Positions 10,327 to 23,316 are shown, numbered from the stretch's first letter. The stretch: DNA of 64,000 nt from Pardosa pseudoannulata (GCA_032207245.1 CM063507.1:96980694-97044693); one strand, 5' to 3'. The notes: generated by a model from the letters alone, not told the origin. Program-made: numbers and translations.

Positions 10327-11155
10327 TTGTATAATTCAAAGTAATAACTTTTTTGCTGGTGTTGTTTCCCATGACAACAGCAAAAAATATTTTACTTAAG
10401 AAATGACTATTATACTGCAACTATAATGCATACTATAATGAATAAACTATTATACTGCATTTTATTTTAAATCTTTTTTTATCATGAAAAAGCTTGATGA
10501 ATACTTAATGAATGTTGCTATAAAGAATATAAGCAGTATTTATTTGAGTGTGCTTTGGGATATAAAACATGAAAGTAGAATTTGTATGTTTCTTTCATTA
10601 TATATTATGCTTATTTTGTCAACCTTGAAATGTGTACAAATTGAAGTAAAAATTAACTATATCTTTGTTACTTTTTGTAGATTTTATAGCAAAATATATT
10701 TGTTAACTAATTGCAAAAGGACCAATTCATAAACTGTATTATTTGAAGTATGAAATCATGCTGCTAGGCTTGTAAACATGCAAGTAAAGAACATACCCCC
10801 TATTAATTTTTTATTTGCAACTACTCATTCATACCTTCCAAAACTAACAAGTACTACACATGATCCAGCATGTTATTCAATATTATGAGAATGCAAAATA
10901 ATCCTATCATTAAAAATACCTATCTGATTTCTTTATGATAATGAAATTGAAAATTAAAGATATGGAAAAGGTTTGGATTTCACTTATCTGGAACTGAGAA
11001 GTGTATAACTGCAACTAATACAACATTTATAAAGGTTTTTTTGGAAAATTCTAAGTTCTGGGGGCCCCTCCGCCATGTTTTTGGTGCTATTCTTGTACAA
11101 GTGATCGCCAAATTGTAGCCAAGTGATGTTTACAATTTGTGTATTAAGTTTATAC
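10327..11155. other. Noncoding, duplicated in copy B
   Basis: AT-rich sequence. An 82-codon open frame at 10484-10732 is kept in copy B with a few substitutions and recognisable in the ZF3 unit near 48740, but its codons are not conserved there and no domain is visible, so I treat it as noncoding. Confidence 0.5.
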
Positions 11156-11312
11156 CCGATCATGGTTCGTACACTTTTTTAATGGAAAAAATTAAGCACC
11201 ATTCAAACTTTTTAAGCACCTCTTATCAGAAACATATCAGATAAAATAATGGTTATTACATTAAGTTCAACAAAAACATGAACAAAAGAGAGAGTGTATA
11301 AGTGAGAAATCA

Positions 11313-13263
11313 AAGACACAGAAGTCAAAATTTTGAGGAAAAAGAGGGGGAAAAAAAGAGGTTGTTGAATAACTATTAAAAATTAATGTTCCGATTTACT
11401 TAATACAAAAACAAGTGTCTAAATATGAAATATGAAAGTATCTAAATAACTTTTTATCAATATAAACAAGTATTTAAGTTTCCTAGTAAAAAATAATTTA
11501 AAACAGATTCAAATCAGATGCTTCTTCAATTTGTCTAGTTAAAAAAATAAATAAATTCACCTATACAATTAAACTTTATTATATTAAACTTTGAGGAACC
11601 ATATTGTTTGTTGGACTTAACTTTAGAAGAAACCTTAGAAGAAAAGTTCTTAAAGAACCTTTAAAAACCTTTTCTACTCTTTAATGTTAGATCTCAGAAA
11701 ATTATAACTTGTATAAGATTTACATAAGATTACATATAAGATTTATAAAAATATTATCTTTAATGATCTTAATTGACTAAAACCAAACAACTGATGGATC
11801 GCCTATTCAAATGACCAAAAATATAGACAAATGCAAAACTAGTTATTGCTTACTATTTTAACACTCAATTAACTTATAATCTTCTGTAGACGTGATGCCA
11901 GTATCAAGATAGTGTAAAGAATTTCTTTGTCTTATACAATGAAAAACATTTTCTTTCCTTGAGTAGGTGAACAAGATGTTATTAATTTCATGCACTTTGT
12001 TTTTAAATCTAGACACATATATTTAAATCTTTTCATAACTGCAAAAAAGTTTCATAAAAAATGAAGAAAAAAAAACTTAGTAAATGACTGAAAATAAGGA
12101 TCCTTTTACCTCATTCCTAAGATTCACTATAAATGTATAAAATGGACATTCACCATTTATGGATAAATTAGCATGCAAACAAAAGGAAAATCATAAGATC
12201 AAAATTTTCATTTGTTATAAGCTGGTTTGTTAAAATAGGGATTTCAACAGTACACCAATAATTTAAAAGTCATTTCAAATAGCAAAGCTTTAAAATGCAC
12301 TTCTAAACAAAACTTAAAAATTTTGTAACATTAACATTTGTTTTTAACTAGTTTGTAAAATTCTATTAATTTTTCTTAGATTGATTTATAATTAATGCTT
12401 AAAAAATACAGTATAAGTCTCATTTTTTTAAATGGACAATTTCAAAAAATTTTTAATAAAAGTAGCAGACCCAGATGTTAAATATTAGACGGGAACATGA
12501 AGACGGAAAAACGGAAATTAAAAAAACAATTTAAAAATATTTATTTGATTTACATAATGCAAAAACAAGTACCTAAGTATGAAATATACCAGAAGCTAAA
12601 TAATTTTTACTAATATAAACAATCACTCGAGTCTCCTAATCAAAAAATGTTAAAAACAGATTCAAATCAGAAGTTTCTCAAATATCCTAATTTAAAAAAA
12701 ATTAATTATATAAATGCGCATTTTAGATATCAAATTTTTAGAAGACATTTCTATAAACAAATTTTTAATTTTGTGACTGCAGAATTTCTTAAATAGCAAT
12801 AAAATCTATACCTTAATAGTTTGGAAAGATACAATAATTATCATTAGATTTAATTTTAATCAATGTCTAAAAACTCATGATTTAAATAATATATGCACTG
12901 TATAAGGCTATTTTTTAAGAGGACAATCAAAAAATTTCTTTTTAAATAGTAATATTTCGTGACGATGATCGAATTGGGATTTTTTTCGGTATCTGAGCCA
13001 AGGGGTTCGAATTGTTCTTTAGACTAACAGATTTGTAACCATTTAGTTTGGTCTGAGAGCTCTAGAGTTTTATTTTATGTTACCCGACGGCTAAAGACAT
13101 CGGAATATACTACTTAATTACTACGATTCTGAACGGCTACGAACAAAGGGCGGGATTCGAACCCGTGGCCGCGTAATACCGATTCAGCTATAGGACTGAT
13201 TTTTATCTTGATTGCCGTTAAAAGTTGATTTTTCATCAACTTCAATGCGCACGCAAAACTTAA

Positions 13264-13296
<33 letters not shown>

Positions 13297-14456
13297 TGCG
13301 GATTTTTCAACAATAAACTTCCGTGCATATCCAAAATTTCGTAAGTTATTTGCAACAGTGTCATTTTCTCACAGACACTGCCCATAGTAGAAAATTCAGT
13401 CAATTTGATAAAGTACCATTTTAAATAACTATAGGAGTGATTGAAATTTCAATACTGTTACCGCAATATTAAAAAAATACCGATATATAAAACAGTATTA
13501 CGATCGGTCTACATGCACGTGAGTTCGGGAGATATCTATAAAGAAAGTATGCAGGTTGTTAAAACATAATTCTACCGTATGAGAGCCCCATATTATGATC
13601 GCACTATTAACTATAATGGTCCATTAAAAAATGCGCATTTTCTGGAATCGAAAACGGTTGTTTTTTTTACCAAAAACATAGAATTATGGCTTAGTTGTAC
13701 TTTTATACCTAGAACCACACAAGTTCTATATGTTTCATTTATAATGCATCATACGGCTTTTTGACCTTGAAGCACGTGTTGCGAGCATCGACTGATAACA
13801 CTTTCCTACTCTTTGTCAGAAAAAAATTGTGGACGCGGCAAAGAGAAAAAGGTTATTAATAAAATTTATACATATGTGAGATAAAAAAAAATGGCTTCTT
13901 CCTTTCCTTTTTTTTTTTCTTTTTTTTTTTTAATTTCCGAAATCTGTTTTTTTAGAACAAACCCACAAAAAACATTCGGATCAGAATCATCCCTGAATTC
14001 AATATTCGATATGTAAGTCCATTTTTACACGTACAGGCTCGGAGTAACGGTTTTTTCCCCTCTTGGGTTCAGAAACGAGTTAAACAGATTTCTCGACACT
14101 ACAATCGAAAAATTCGGATCCCCTTTGATTTTGACACTTTGATCGTTATTTGCTAACTTTGAAACACCTGTACCGGCAATAAATAGCCTGACTTTTTTTG
14201 GAGGGGGGGGGGGTGAATATCCCACAGAAACAAAATGTTAGAAAGACAAAGATGTTATCAAAACATGGGAAAGACGATGTGTATAATCCGTTCCATGTTG
14301 AGAAGGAAAAAAACGAATAAAAGGAGTGAATGGTCCAAAGAAAAAAGGAATAAAAGGCGGGAATAGCCGAAAAAAAGGAATGTCGTAAAATAAGGAATAA
14401 AGGACAGATTCTAGAAAAAAGGAAAATGAGGAAAAAAAGGAGCGCTGCAGTGTCTG
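11313..14456. mobile_element. CAGACAC-family non-autonomous DNA element, copy 1
   Basis: 3144 bp. The left end reads AAGACACAGAAGTC (first base mutated from C) and the right end is the inverse of CAGACACTGCAGCG. Flanks AAATCA (11307-11312) and ATTTCA (14457-14462) match at four of six positions and are the likely decayed target duplication. It aligns end to end with 20113-23310 and 38029-41150. There is no long ORF. Inside is a diverged direct repeat: the purine-rich block at about 11317-11530 recurs at about 12480-12680. A tRNA-like module lies at about 13148-13200. Nested in a hAT-like MITE. Confidence 0.85.
13148..13200 (-). other. tRNA-like pol III module in CAGACAC copy 1
   Basis: Minus strand carries TAGCTGAATCGG (A box, about 13179-13190) and GGTTCGAATCC (perfect B box, 13153-13163). 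The anticodon arm is too short for a working tRNA. The same module is in copies 2 and 3. Confidence 0.6.
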
Positions 14457-14671
14457 ATTTCATTTACACTGAACGATTAATCCCGAGCGACCTTTTATGA
14501 TTTTCATAAACGATTTCGAAATATTCAAATAAAAACTGCCGGCAAGAAAAAAAAATTAAGGACTTTAGGAGAAAATTAAGCACTCTTTAAGCACTTTTTA
14601 AGGCCTTAAAAACGAGTTTCGAAATTAAGGAGTTTTTAAGCACTTTTAAGCACCGTACGAACCTTGCCGAT

Positions 14672-15368
14672 TTCAAAGCATATTTTGAACAAAAAAGTAT
14701 TTGAAATTTTGTTAAGATGAATATTTAAATTTGAGTTTTTAATGTCTTTAAAGACACTTTTGTACTGTTTATTAAACTAAACAGTGCAGAATTTTTGCAA
14801 TAGGTGCAAACTAAGCAAAATGTAAGCATTAGTTGGCTATATTTAGGCAATTATGCTAATAAAATATTTAGTTATATTTATAAAATACAGTTGTAATTTA
14901 ATGAAATTATTTTAAAACTAACAAAAGATTAAAAAGTACGATACAAATTACTTCTAGAAATTATTAGCTTAAAATCGAAATATATGAACGGAGTAAATGT
15001 TTTAAATAAATAATAAATTTTTAGCTTAAAATTCTGAAGATAGTAAGGAAGTGAAATAATTTTTCTTATCTAAATGAGGTAAAGCTCCCCTTGATCTTCC
15101 GTAACAATAACGGTAGACGGTCGTAATAAAATTACTTTTATTACTTAGCGTATCACTTTTAACAATGTAGTACACTATAAAAAGTTCAAAAAGCAGTAAA
15201 TAAAAAAATATAAATGTGAATTATAACAACACTTGTTACTCTTCGAAAATTAAGCATAAAATATAAAATAAATAAAGCGCTAACCTAATTAAAGTATCCT
15301 GAGTTGTTGGTGGATATACACATTTGATCTCATTTAAAAAATCCTAAAAAGCATCTTGCAGATTTTCT
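14672..15368. other. Noncoding, duplicated in copy B
   Basis: AT-rich sequence mirrored at about 31981-32722. Copy B has an extra insertion of about 60 bp near 32500-32560. No gene seen. Confidence 0.6.
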
Positions 15369-15650
15369 TTCATTTTCCTCCACATAAATTCACAAAGGTA
15401 CAAATCAAATTGATTTTCACACTTGCGAAGGGATCTGTTAATTGAGCTTCACAAGCCCTCAATTGTATTGGTGTGAGCTCCAGTATTAAATTTAAAAAAT
15501 GAAAAAAAAAATACCACAAGAGCTCAGGTAAAATGACCAAAACTCCAGAGCACAGCCAAAATGGATAAAGACTTGAAATGGAGTCTAGAAAATCCAAATT
15601 CCGCAGTCTTGGAGTATTGTTAGTTACAGGAACCAATAAAGGTCAAATAT
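15369..15650 (-). pseudogene. Merlin-like (IS1595/ISXO2-type) transposase relic, copy A
   Basis: The minus strand encodes the same region as 32723-33013, where it reads TGAHTNTIEGLW...YLCEFMWRK. That pattern is typical of the C-terminal catalytic part of Merlin and IS1595 DDE transposases. In this copy one indel shifts the frame within the TGAHTNTIEG segment. Only the C-terminal portion is recognisable. Confidence 0.55.
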
Positions 15651-16045
15651 TCATATCACGTGTTATTTCCCCCAATACCCTAAAATAAAGGTGCCAATTG
15701 ACACCCCCACCTTTTTTAGGGGGTGGTAGTGGAAGAGTCCGAAAAGAAGAGCAAGGTTTGCCAGAAAATAGGGTTCTAGAATATAGCGATTTCTCCCACG
15801 CTTGGCATCTACACCAAACTGGGTTCAGGGACCCCCAAACTGGGAAACAGCAGGTGCTTTTTGTACTTTAAAATTAAGCATTTTAAAGGAGATCTCAGAA
15901 GAAGAAAATTACAATTTACAAGAGCTTATTCAGAATTATAAATTTGCTTGCCCAGACTTATTAGTGTTGTGGGAGGAACACTATGCTTTACTCTGTTACA
16001 GAAGGACTCTGCTTAAAGTCAAATATGGATGATTATGAAAATCCA

Positions 16046-16120
16046 TGGAAGAGTGGGATTTAAACTCACTAATTCTGGTTCTGAACAGCAGTACACTACC
16101 CACTTAGCCATACAGGCTGG
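16046..16120 (-). other. tRNA-like sequence, copy A
   Basis: Counterpart of the better-preserved 33420-33496 copy. The minus strand shows TGGCTAAGTGGG (A box) and a decayed B box (GAGTTTAAATCCC). Flanking acceptor-stem halves do not pair, so it is a tRNA relic or SINE head rather than a working tRNA. Confidence 0.5.
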
Positions 16121-16187
16121 TAAAAAAGAACATTCTCAAAAAAAAGCTTTTCCAAAAATGTAAAATATTAGTTTTATTCCTGTATGG

Positions 16188-16876
16188 CAGTGGTTCTTTA
16201 CCTTATTCCAATTCTGGGCATATCTGATTAGCAGGAAATCGCTGGTGAGCAGTGTTAAAAAAAAAAAAAAAAAAATCTTAATATTTCTTTATTTTATTGC
16301 AATCATAAGCATCTTAAACAATATCCTTCACTAAAAAGGTAACAAAAAATTCAAAACAGTTACATTTAATGCATGTTATTCTCTATTTTTTTCAAAGTCA
16401 CAAGGAGTATAATATTTTCAATCTCATAGCATAAAGATTGCTATTGTTGATTTAGTTGAGTTCATTATTGAAAACAACAATTCCCATAAATAAGTGGAGC
16501 TGAAACTGGATTTTAATTTGCAAGTTTCTTTCTTCAAATAACGATATTTTTTATCTTTGGCAAGATCATAAATAATTTAATTAAGTCTGAATGATTTTAA
16601 TATGTCAGTCTGAATATGTATAATCTCATCTACAATTGGAGATGCTTCTTCCTAAATAATTTTCCTCATGGAATATAAAATACCAGAAATATTAATTTGA
16701 GGATTGAATGGGTATACAAAAAGTGGAGCCACTGGCTCAATAATCGAAAATTGCTGGTAGGCCATGGGTTAGCCAAAGGTGATATTGATATAGTATATAA
16801 CAGACAGTTGCAGATGCACAAAAATTGTTTCATGGACATGTTGGCATCTGCAGGAAAGGAGTTAAGAATCTTTCTG
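16188..16876. mobile_element. hAT-like non-autonomous element, copy A
   Basis: It starts CAGTGGTTCTTTACCTTATT, close to the common hAT terminus CAGTGGTTCTTAACC, and ends near 16876 with a partial inverse (GAGTTAAGAATCTTTCTG). The related unit near ZF3 (about 49580-49600) lacks the insert and reads straight from flank to flank. About 690 bp, no transposase domain recognised. The copy in segment B is 33565-34256. Confidence 0.5.
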
Positions 16877-18414
16877 TAGAGGATGTTAAAGAACTAATGC
16901 CTTTAAAAAAATTGTCTACAACTTTTGTTTATAAATATCCATTAAAACCAAAGAATCATTATAGACTTACCATAGATATTTCTGTCTTAAAGCCACACTA
17001 TGAAACCAATGAATTTGAACCACACCTTAAGATAATTCAATTCTTCACTAAAATCTGAAACATCTACAGTCATTTCATCAAAAGCTCCTGATGTTCCTAA
17101 AAAAAAAAAAAAATGTTTAAGTATAAGTATGTGTAGCAAATTGCTAGCATATGAGTACTAAAATATTTTAGATTTCTACAAAGAAGGTAAGTTACATTAA
17201 TTAAAACTATTAAAAAGTTATTAAACGTCAAATACACCATAAAAACAAGTGTTCATCATCTATCATCTCATTTTGATGAAATGGTACATTGGCTTTTAAG
17301 ACGTAATCATTAAAGTTTTTCTCATTCTTTCATCATTTTAATTTTACAACCTTCCTTATTTCTCCACTTTTTGTTGAAAGGGTATTGCAAAGTTTTTTCT
17401 AAATATCAATGTTAGAAAAAAATATTTTTTAAAAATGCGTTACGGCATTAAAAGTTGAAAAAAGGAAAATTACAGGGATAATTTAATTAGCACTCGAGTA
17501 TAAAATATGATTGTACTTTTTGATTTGATAAATAACAAAAAGAAGTGCATTTTGTAATTGTACGTTTAATAAAATAGACTAATTAACAAACAATAATTAC
17601 ATTATTATGTTAGCTATTATGAATAACTCTACACATGAATAGAAGAGTAAAATGCGAATATATTTTAAATCAAACTACAGCAAAGTTGTAGTATACCCTG
17701 CAAGCATGTTGCCAAATATGATACAGTAATTCTAAGTTGCCATATTATAAAGATGTTAAATTTATTAAGAGTCTAAAGACACTACCACATTCACTATGAC
17801 TTAAGTCATTGTGACAAACACGTCAAAATGACATTAGGAATCACCAATGAGGGGAATTTAGTACTATATTCAACCTATGGCCGACTTCAGGCCCAGGCCT
17901 GTGCGTGTGAATTGAAGACTCATACAAAGAGGCCGATGTATTCAAACTACGGTCTACGGTGTTTACTTTGAAATTGACGGTTTTTAAATTGGTTTAATTA
18001 AAATAATCTTTCAGTAGTGCCCAATTACATATTTTACGATTTATAAAACAATTTTTGCTCACTTACCTAAGAAATTTAAAATAAATAAAAGGAAATGTAT
18101 TCAGTTTGAATTAAGAAATTCACGAAGTATGTAGTTTATGACCTTTCTTTTACTTTATCGAACTAAATGTTTTTAAATAAATGTTTATAAAAATATGCAC
18201 AAACAATTATTTACAAAAAGATGAAAAAGTACATTTATTTATTATATCTAGTTAAATATAAAAAAAGATTTAAAGATAAGAATTGGACATGAAGAATATT
18301 GCTATAAAAACCATAAGTGTATTTTCATTTTTTTTCAGTGATAACATTAATTATATTGAACATATTACTCTTATATTACTTCTTACTTTAAAATTACTTA
18401 TTATTACTAAATAC
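16877..18414. other. Noncoding, duplicated in copy B
   Basis: Mostly AT-rich. A more GC-rich patch at about 17880-17960 could be a promoter or 5' UTR region for ZF1, but this is only suggested by composition and position. Part of 16680-17055 is almost identical to copy B. Confidence 0.5.
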
Positions 18415-18440
18415 GGTTGGTTGGTTGGTTAGAATTTAGT

Positions 18441-18471
18441 GGCGCTAATTCCTGAAAGGACAAACTGCGCC
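18441..18471 (-). other. 3' stem-loop of non-LTR element B
   Basis: GGCGC (18441-18445) pairs with GCGCC (18467-18471), and TCCT (18450-18453) with AGGA (18457-18460). Same architecture as 2227-2257 and 62672-62702 despite different spacer bases. Confidence 0.65.
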
Positions 18472-18774
18472 AAACAAGAAGAAAATAAAAAACAGGTAAG
18501 ATAAAAAAGAAAATTAACACAGGAGAAAGGAATTTTGAGAATGAAAAAGACGAAACTAAAAGTTAAAAACGTTAAAAGCACATAAAAATCAAACAAACAG
18601 AGATAATAAATTGCAAATAGATACAAGATAGATTAATACATTATAAGAAAATTAAAAAACAAAATTAAAATTGAAAATCAAAAAATTGTTAAATTGAAAA
18701 TTAAAAATTGAAATAAAGATTAACGTACAAAAAATCACAGAATTCAGATTTCATAATAAAAACCTGTACAGCGA

Positions 18775-20106
18775 AGGGAAACAAGCCTGGATGTGGCGTT
18801 TCACCGATGATTGTGTCAAGATTCGGCGATAAATTTTTAAAGAATTTTATATAAATTGATTTCAGACAACAACACGATGATAAAATGTGTGCGACTGTGT
18901 AAGGTGTTTTACAATAAGCACACTATGGAGGATCTTCACCCAGCAAGAGATGGACATGGGTGAGTCTGCAATGACCCACTCGTAAACGAGTGAGTATTAC
19001 GTCTTGTCTCCTAGAAGGGAGTTGAGGCCACTTGGTAATTTTTAATTTTACTTCTCGCAATTTATTTGACGACACGTTATTCCAACAGTTCTGCCATTTA
19101 GTTTGTATTAATTATTTGATGTAATTTTTTAAATCGGAATAAGGAATACCAGAATTAATGTAATTAGTAGCAGATTTTGCAGCTTTATCTACAAGTTCGT
19201 TGCCTTTGATGCCGACGTGAGCGGGAATCCAGCTAAAAATTAACGAGATTCCCATGGATGTAAGGTTAATTATTGCAGAAATTATTTTCAAAATGAGAGG
19301 GTTCTGAGTATCAGGAGAGAGCAAAGAGTGTAAAACGCTTTGAGAATCAGTGTAAATAATGAAATTTTTACTATTGTGGTGCATCATTTCCTCTAAAGCC
19401 TTCAATATGGCAAAGGCTTCAGCAGAAAAGATGGAGAATTTGGGATGTAATTTATAGCTATAGATATTTTTCTCGATAATATAAGCACAGCTGACAGAGT
19501 TTGTGGATTTTGAACCATCAGTGTAAACAGGAGTGTAGGTTTTAAAATATTGTTTGTGATTTTCAAAAACTTGTTAATAAATAACATCAGGAGTTGAACT
19601 TTTATCAAATGAATTAAAAGGGTTAATGACGGAAAAGTTAGGAGTGTACCAGGGATATATTCTATTATTTGCTTGCAGGATTTCAATATTGTCAAAATTT
19701 ATGTCTTTTAGAATAACTTTTTTTCTCTCCTGGAAAGGTAGAACAGAGGAAGATCTAGCAGTATAGAGACGCCGGAGGTAGGGATTAAGGGTATGAGTAT
19801 AAATGGGATGATTGACATAAGATAGGGTTCTGAAGTAATATTGTAAGGATAAAACGTGTTGTCGTAATTCAAGAGGAGCTTCACAGCAGTCAACGTACAG
19901 ACTTTCTACGGGAGAGGTTCTGAAAGCCCCTGAGCACAAGTGAAGAGCAGAATGGTGAACGGTATTCAACTTTTGAAGTACGCAAATGCGTGCAGACCCA
20001 TAGATAGAACATCCATAATCCAGTTTTGAACGGATAACAGTACGGTATATCTTAAGTAGGGAATCCCAGTCAGCCCCCAGGAGGTTTTAGACAGAACTTT
20101 TAATAT
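18775..20106 (-). pseudogene. Non-LTR element B ORF2, C-terminal part (RT thumb, RNase H, CCHC)
   Basis: Starting at the nested-element junction the minus strand encodes NILKVLSKTSWGAD, SGAFRTSPVESLYVD, FTDGSKST, SAEAFAILKALEE, IYTDSQSVL and GNELVDKAAK, so the RNase H acidic residues remain. The frame is kept but broken by nonsense codons: TAA after DVIY (19574), TAA after KNYIK (19112) and TAG where relatives have the Gln of PQCAYC. The copy is dead. Confidence 0.88.
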
Positions 20107-20112
20107 GTTATG

Positions 20113-23100
20113 CAGACACAGAAGTCAAAATTTGGGGAAAAAAGAAGGAAAAAAAGGAGAAAAATTCAAAAAAGAGGAAAAAAAGAGGAAGTTAAAAAAC
20201 TATTAAAAATTAATGTTCTGATTTACTTAATGCAAAAACAAGTGCCTAAATATGAAATATGGAAGTATCTAAATAACTTTTTATCAATATAAGTAAGTAC
20301 TCAAGTTTCCTAATAAAAAATATATGTTTAAAATAGATTCAAATCAGATGCTTCTTCAATGTGCCTCATTAAAAAAATAAATTCACCAATACAGTTGAAC
20401 TTTATTATATTAAATTTTGAGGAACCATATTGTTTGTTGTACTTGAACCTTTAAGAAAAATGCTAGATCTCAGAAAATTATAACTTATATAAGATTTACA
20501 TAAGGTTATATATTATCTTGTATAAGATTTATAAAAATATTATCTTTAATGATTTTAATTGACCTTAACCAAACAACTGAACGATTGAATATTAGAATGA
20601 CCAAAAATGTAGACAAATGCAAAACTAGTTTTGTCTTCTAGTTATTGCTTACTACTTTAATACTGAGTTAATTTATAATCTTCTATATCAAGATAGTTTA
20701 AGGAATTTCTTTGTCCAATACAACAAAAAACATTTTCTTTCCTTGAGTGGCTGGACAAGATATTATTAATTTCATGCACTTTGTTTTTAAATCTAGAAAC
20801 ATATATTTAAATCTGATTTTAAAACTGCAAAAAAGTTTTATAAAAAATGAAGAAAAAATACTTAGTAAATGATTAAAAGAAAGGATTCTTCTACCTCATT
20901 CCTAAGATTCACTATAAATGTATAAAATAGAGATTCACCATTTATGGATAAATTAGCATTGTAAACAAAAGGAAAATCATGAGATCAAAATTTTCATTTG
21001 TTATAAGCTGGTTTGTTAAAATAGGGATTTCAACAGTACATCAATAATTTAAAAGCCGTTTCAAATAGCAAAGCTTTAAAATGCACTTACAAACAGAACT
21101 TGAAAACTTTGTAACCGCAAAATTTGTTAACTAGTTTGTAAAATTCTATTAATTTTTCTTACATTGATTTATAATAAATGTTTAAAAAATACAGTATGTC
21201 TAATTTTTTTAAATGGACAATTCCAAAAATTTTTTAATAAAAGTAGCAGATCCAGAAATTAAATATTAGAGGGGGAAAAAGGAGGAAAATCGGAAAGTAA
21301 AGAACAATTTAAAAATATTTATTTAAGTATACATAATGCAAAAACAAGTACCTAAGTATGAAATATACTAGAAGCTAAATAATTTTTACTAATATAAACA
21401 ATTACTAGAGTCTCCCAATCAAAAAATGTTCAAAACAGATTCAAATCAGAAGTTTCTCAAATATCCTAATTAAAAAAAAATCTAATAATATAAATGCGCA
21501 TTTTAGATATAAAATTTTTAGAAGGCATTCCTACAAACAAATTTTTAATTTTGTGACACTAGAATTTCTTAAATGCAGTAAAATCTATACCTTAATAGTT
21601 TGTAAAGATACAATAATTAGCATTAGATTTAATTTTAATCAATGTCTAAAAACTCATGATTTAAATAACATATACTCTATATAAGGCTATTTTTTTAAGT
21701 GAACAATTAAAAAAAATTTTTTTAAACAGTAAGATTTCAGGACGATGATCGAACTGGACGGGCTTTCTTCCGGTATCTGAGCCAGTGGGTTCGATCTCTA
21801 CTTTAGACTAACAGATTTGTAATCATTTAGTTTGGTCTGAGAGAACTAGAGTTTACTTTTATGTTACCCGACAGCTAGTCATCGGAGTTTACTACTTAAT
21901 TACTACGATTCTGAACGGCTGCGAACAAAGCGACGGGATTCGAACCCGTGGCAGCGTCCTGCCGATTCAGCTGGATGGCTGATTTTTATCGGGATTGCCG
22001 TTAAAAGTTACGATTTTTCATTAGTAAATTTTTTTCATCAACTTCAATACAGATGCAAACTTAACAACAAAAAAGGTGCGGATTTTTTAACAATAATTAA
22101 CTTCCGTAAGTTATTTGCAACAGTGTTATTTTCTCACAGACACTGCTCATAGCACAAAAATTCAGTCAATAAGATGAAGTATCGTTAGAAATAACTATAA
22201 GAGGGATTGAAATCTTAATACTGTTACTGCGATATTAAAAAAATATCGATATATAAAACAGTATTACGATCGGTCTACATGTACGTGCGTTCGGGGGATA
22301 ATCTATAAAGTACGCAGGATGTTAAAACATAATTCTACCGTTTCAGAGCCCCCATATTATGATAGCAGTATTAACTATAATGGCCCATTAAAAAAATGCG
22401 CATTTTCCGGAACCGAAATCCAGAAAACGGTTGTTTTTCACCAAAACATACAGTTATGGCTTAGCTGTAATTAAAACTAGAACCACACACGTTCTATATG
22501 TTTCATTTGTACCGCGTCACACGGCTTTTTGACCTTGAAGCACATGTTGCGGGAATCTACTGATAACGCTTTTCTCCTGCTCTTTGTCAAAATAAAAAAA
22601 AAAAAAATGTGGACGTGGCAAAGAGAAAAAACAAATGAGAAAAGGGAAGAAATCTGATTATCGTCAAAATTTAAATATATATAAGTTTAAAAAAATCGCT
22701 CCTTTTAATTATTTATTTATTTTATTTTTTTAATTTCCGAAAAAAAATCTGTTTAACAATCTTTTTTTTAATTAAAAAAAAAAGAAACCACAAAAAATTT
22801 CGGATCAGAATCATCTTTGAATTCATTCAATATTCGATGCGGCAGTCCATTTTTTAGCGCATAGGCTCGGAGTAACGTTTCTTTTCCCCCTCTTCGGTTC
22901 AGAAACGGGGTAAACAGATTTCTTGACACCACAATCAAAATATTCGGGTCCCCCCTTTAGTTTTGACACTTTGACCGTTATTCGTTAACTTTCAAACATC
23001 TGTACCGCCAATAAATCGCCTTACACTTTTTTTTCTTTTTTTTTGGGGGGGGGGATCTCACAGAAAAAAAAATAGAAAAACAAAGATGTTACCAAAACAT

Positions 23101-23310
23101 GGAAAAGAAGATGTGTGCAATCCGTTAGGCCTTTACATAACTCCGTAAAAGTTGAGAAAGAAAAAAGGAATAAAAGGAGTGAATGGCCCAAAGAAAAAAG
23201 GAATAAAAGGAGGGAATATGCGAAAAAAAGGAGGAATGCCGTAAAATAAGGAAAAAAGGAGATATTTCTAAAAAAAAAAAAGAGGAAAAAAAGGAGCGCT
23301 GCGGTGTCTG
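20113..23310. mobile_element. CAGACAC-family non-autonomous DNA element, copy 2
   Basis: 3198 bp with ends CAGACACAGAAG and, inverted, CAGACACCGCAG. It interrupts the RT gene of non-LTR element B between CERK and NILK. Flanks are GTTATG (20107-20112) and TTTATG (23311-23316), matching at five of six positions; removing the element and one flank restores continuity of the retrotransposon alignment. Purine-rich AAAAAGGAG repeats crowd both ends. No ORF of note. Confidence 0.9.
21929..21985 (-). other. tRNA-like pol III module in CAGACAC copy 2
   Basis: Minus strand carries an A-box-like CAGCTGAATCGG and a perfect B box GGTTCGAATCC, with a four-base T stem. A second B-box-like GGGTTCGATCTC faces the other way near 21787-21798. 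Confidence 0.6.
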
Positions 23311-23316
23311 TTTATG

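Larger units (their letters stand above)
11161..14666. mobile_element. hAT-like MITE (about 360 bp) split by a nested 3.1-kb element
   Basis: The ends are inverted repeats, CATGGTTCGTAC at 11161 and GTACGAACCTTG at 14655-14666, flanked by CCGAT on both sides (11156-11160 and 14667-14671). The duplicated segment B has one CCGAT and no insertion (31976-31988), which proves the boundaries. Removing the nested element (11313-14456) leaves about 360 bp with A/T-rich subterminal AAGCAC repeats and no ORF. Terminal CA...TG with a 5-bp target duplication suggests a hAT-like group; superfamily not certain. Confidence 0.8.
3315..18414. repeat. Segmental duplication, copy A (contains ZF1)
   Basis: This stretch aligns along its length with about 24911-35801 at high visible identity, in the same orientation. 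Both copies carry, in order, a BEL/Pao relic, a SINE-like sequence, a Tigger-like MITE, a zinc-finger gene, an RTE relic, a Merlin-like relic, a tRNA-like sequence and a hAT-like element. Copy A additionally holds the nested transposons at 11161-14666. The left edge at about 3315 cuts into the BEL/Pao relic; the right edge coincides with the tail of the non-LTR element at 18415. Confidence 0.88.

Noticed and set aside
10484..10732. 82-codon frame duplicated at 31305-31553
   Set aside because: The frame is shared only because the segment is duplicated; the diverged unit near 48740 does not keep the reading frame and no domain is visible.
14025..14463. Minus-strand frames rich in Phe and Ser inside the CAGACAC element
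   Set aside because: They arise from the purine-rich AAAAAGGAG repeats read on the opposite strand and are not kept across the three copies.
16825..17058. 77-codon frame (RKGVKNLSVEDVKELMPL) resembling a fragment of a transcription cofactor
   Set aside because: Similarity covers a few residues only, the frame crosses the edge of a hAT-like element, and the related unit 3 lacks the first part.
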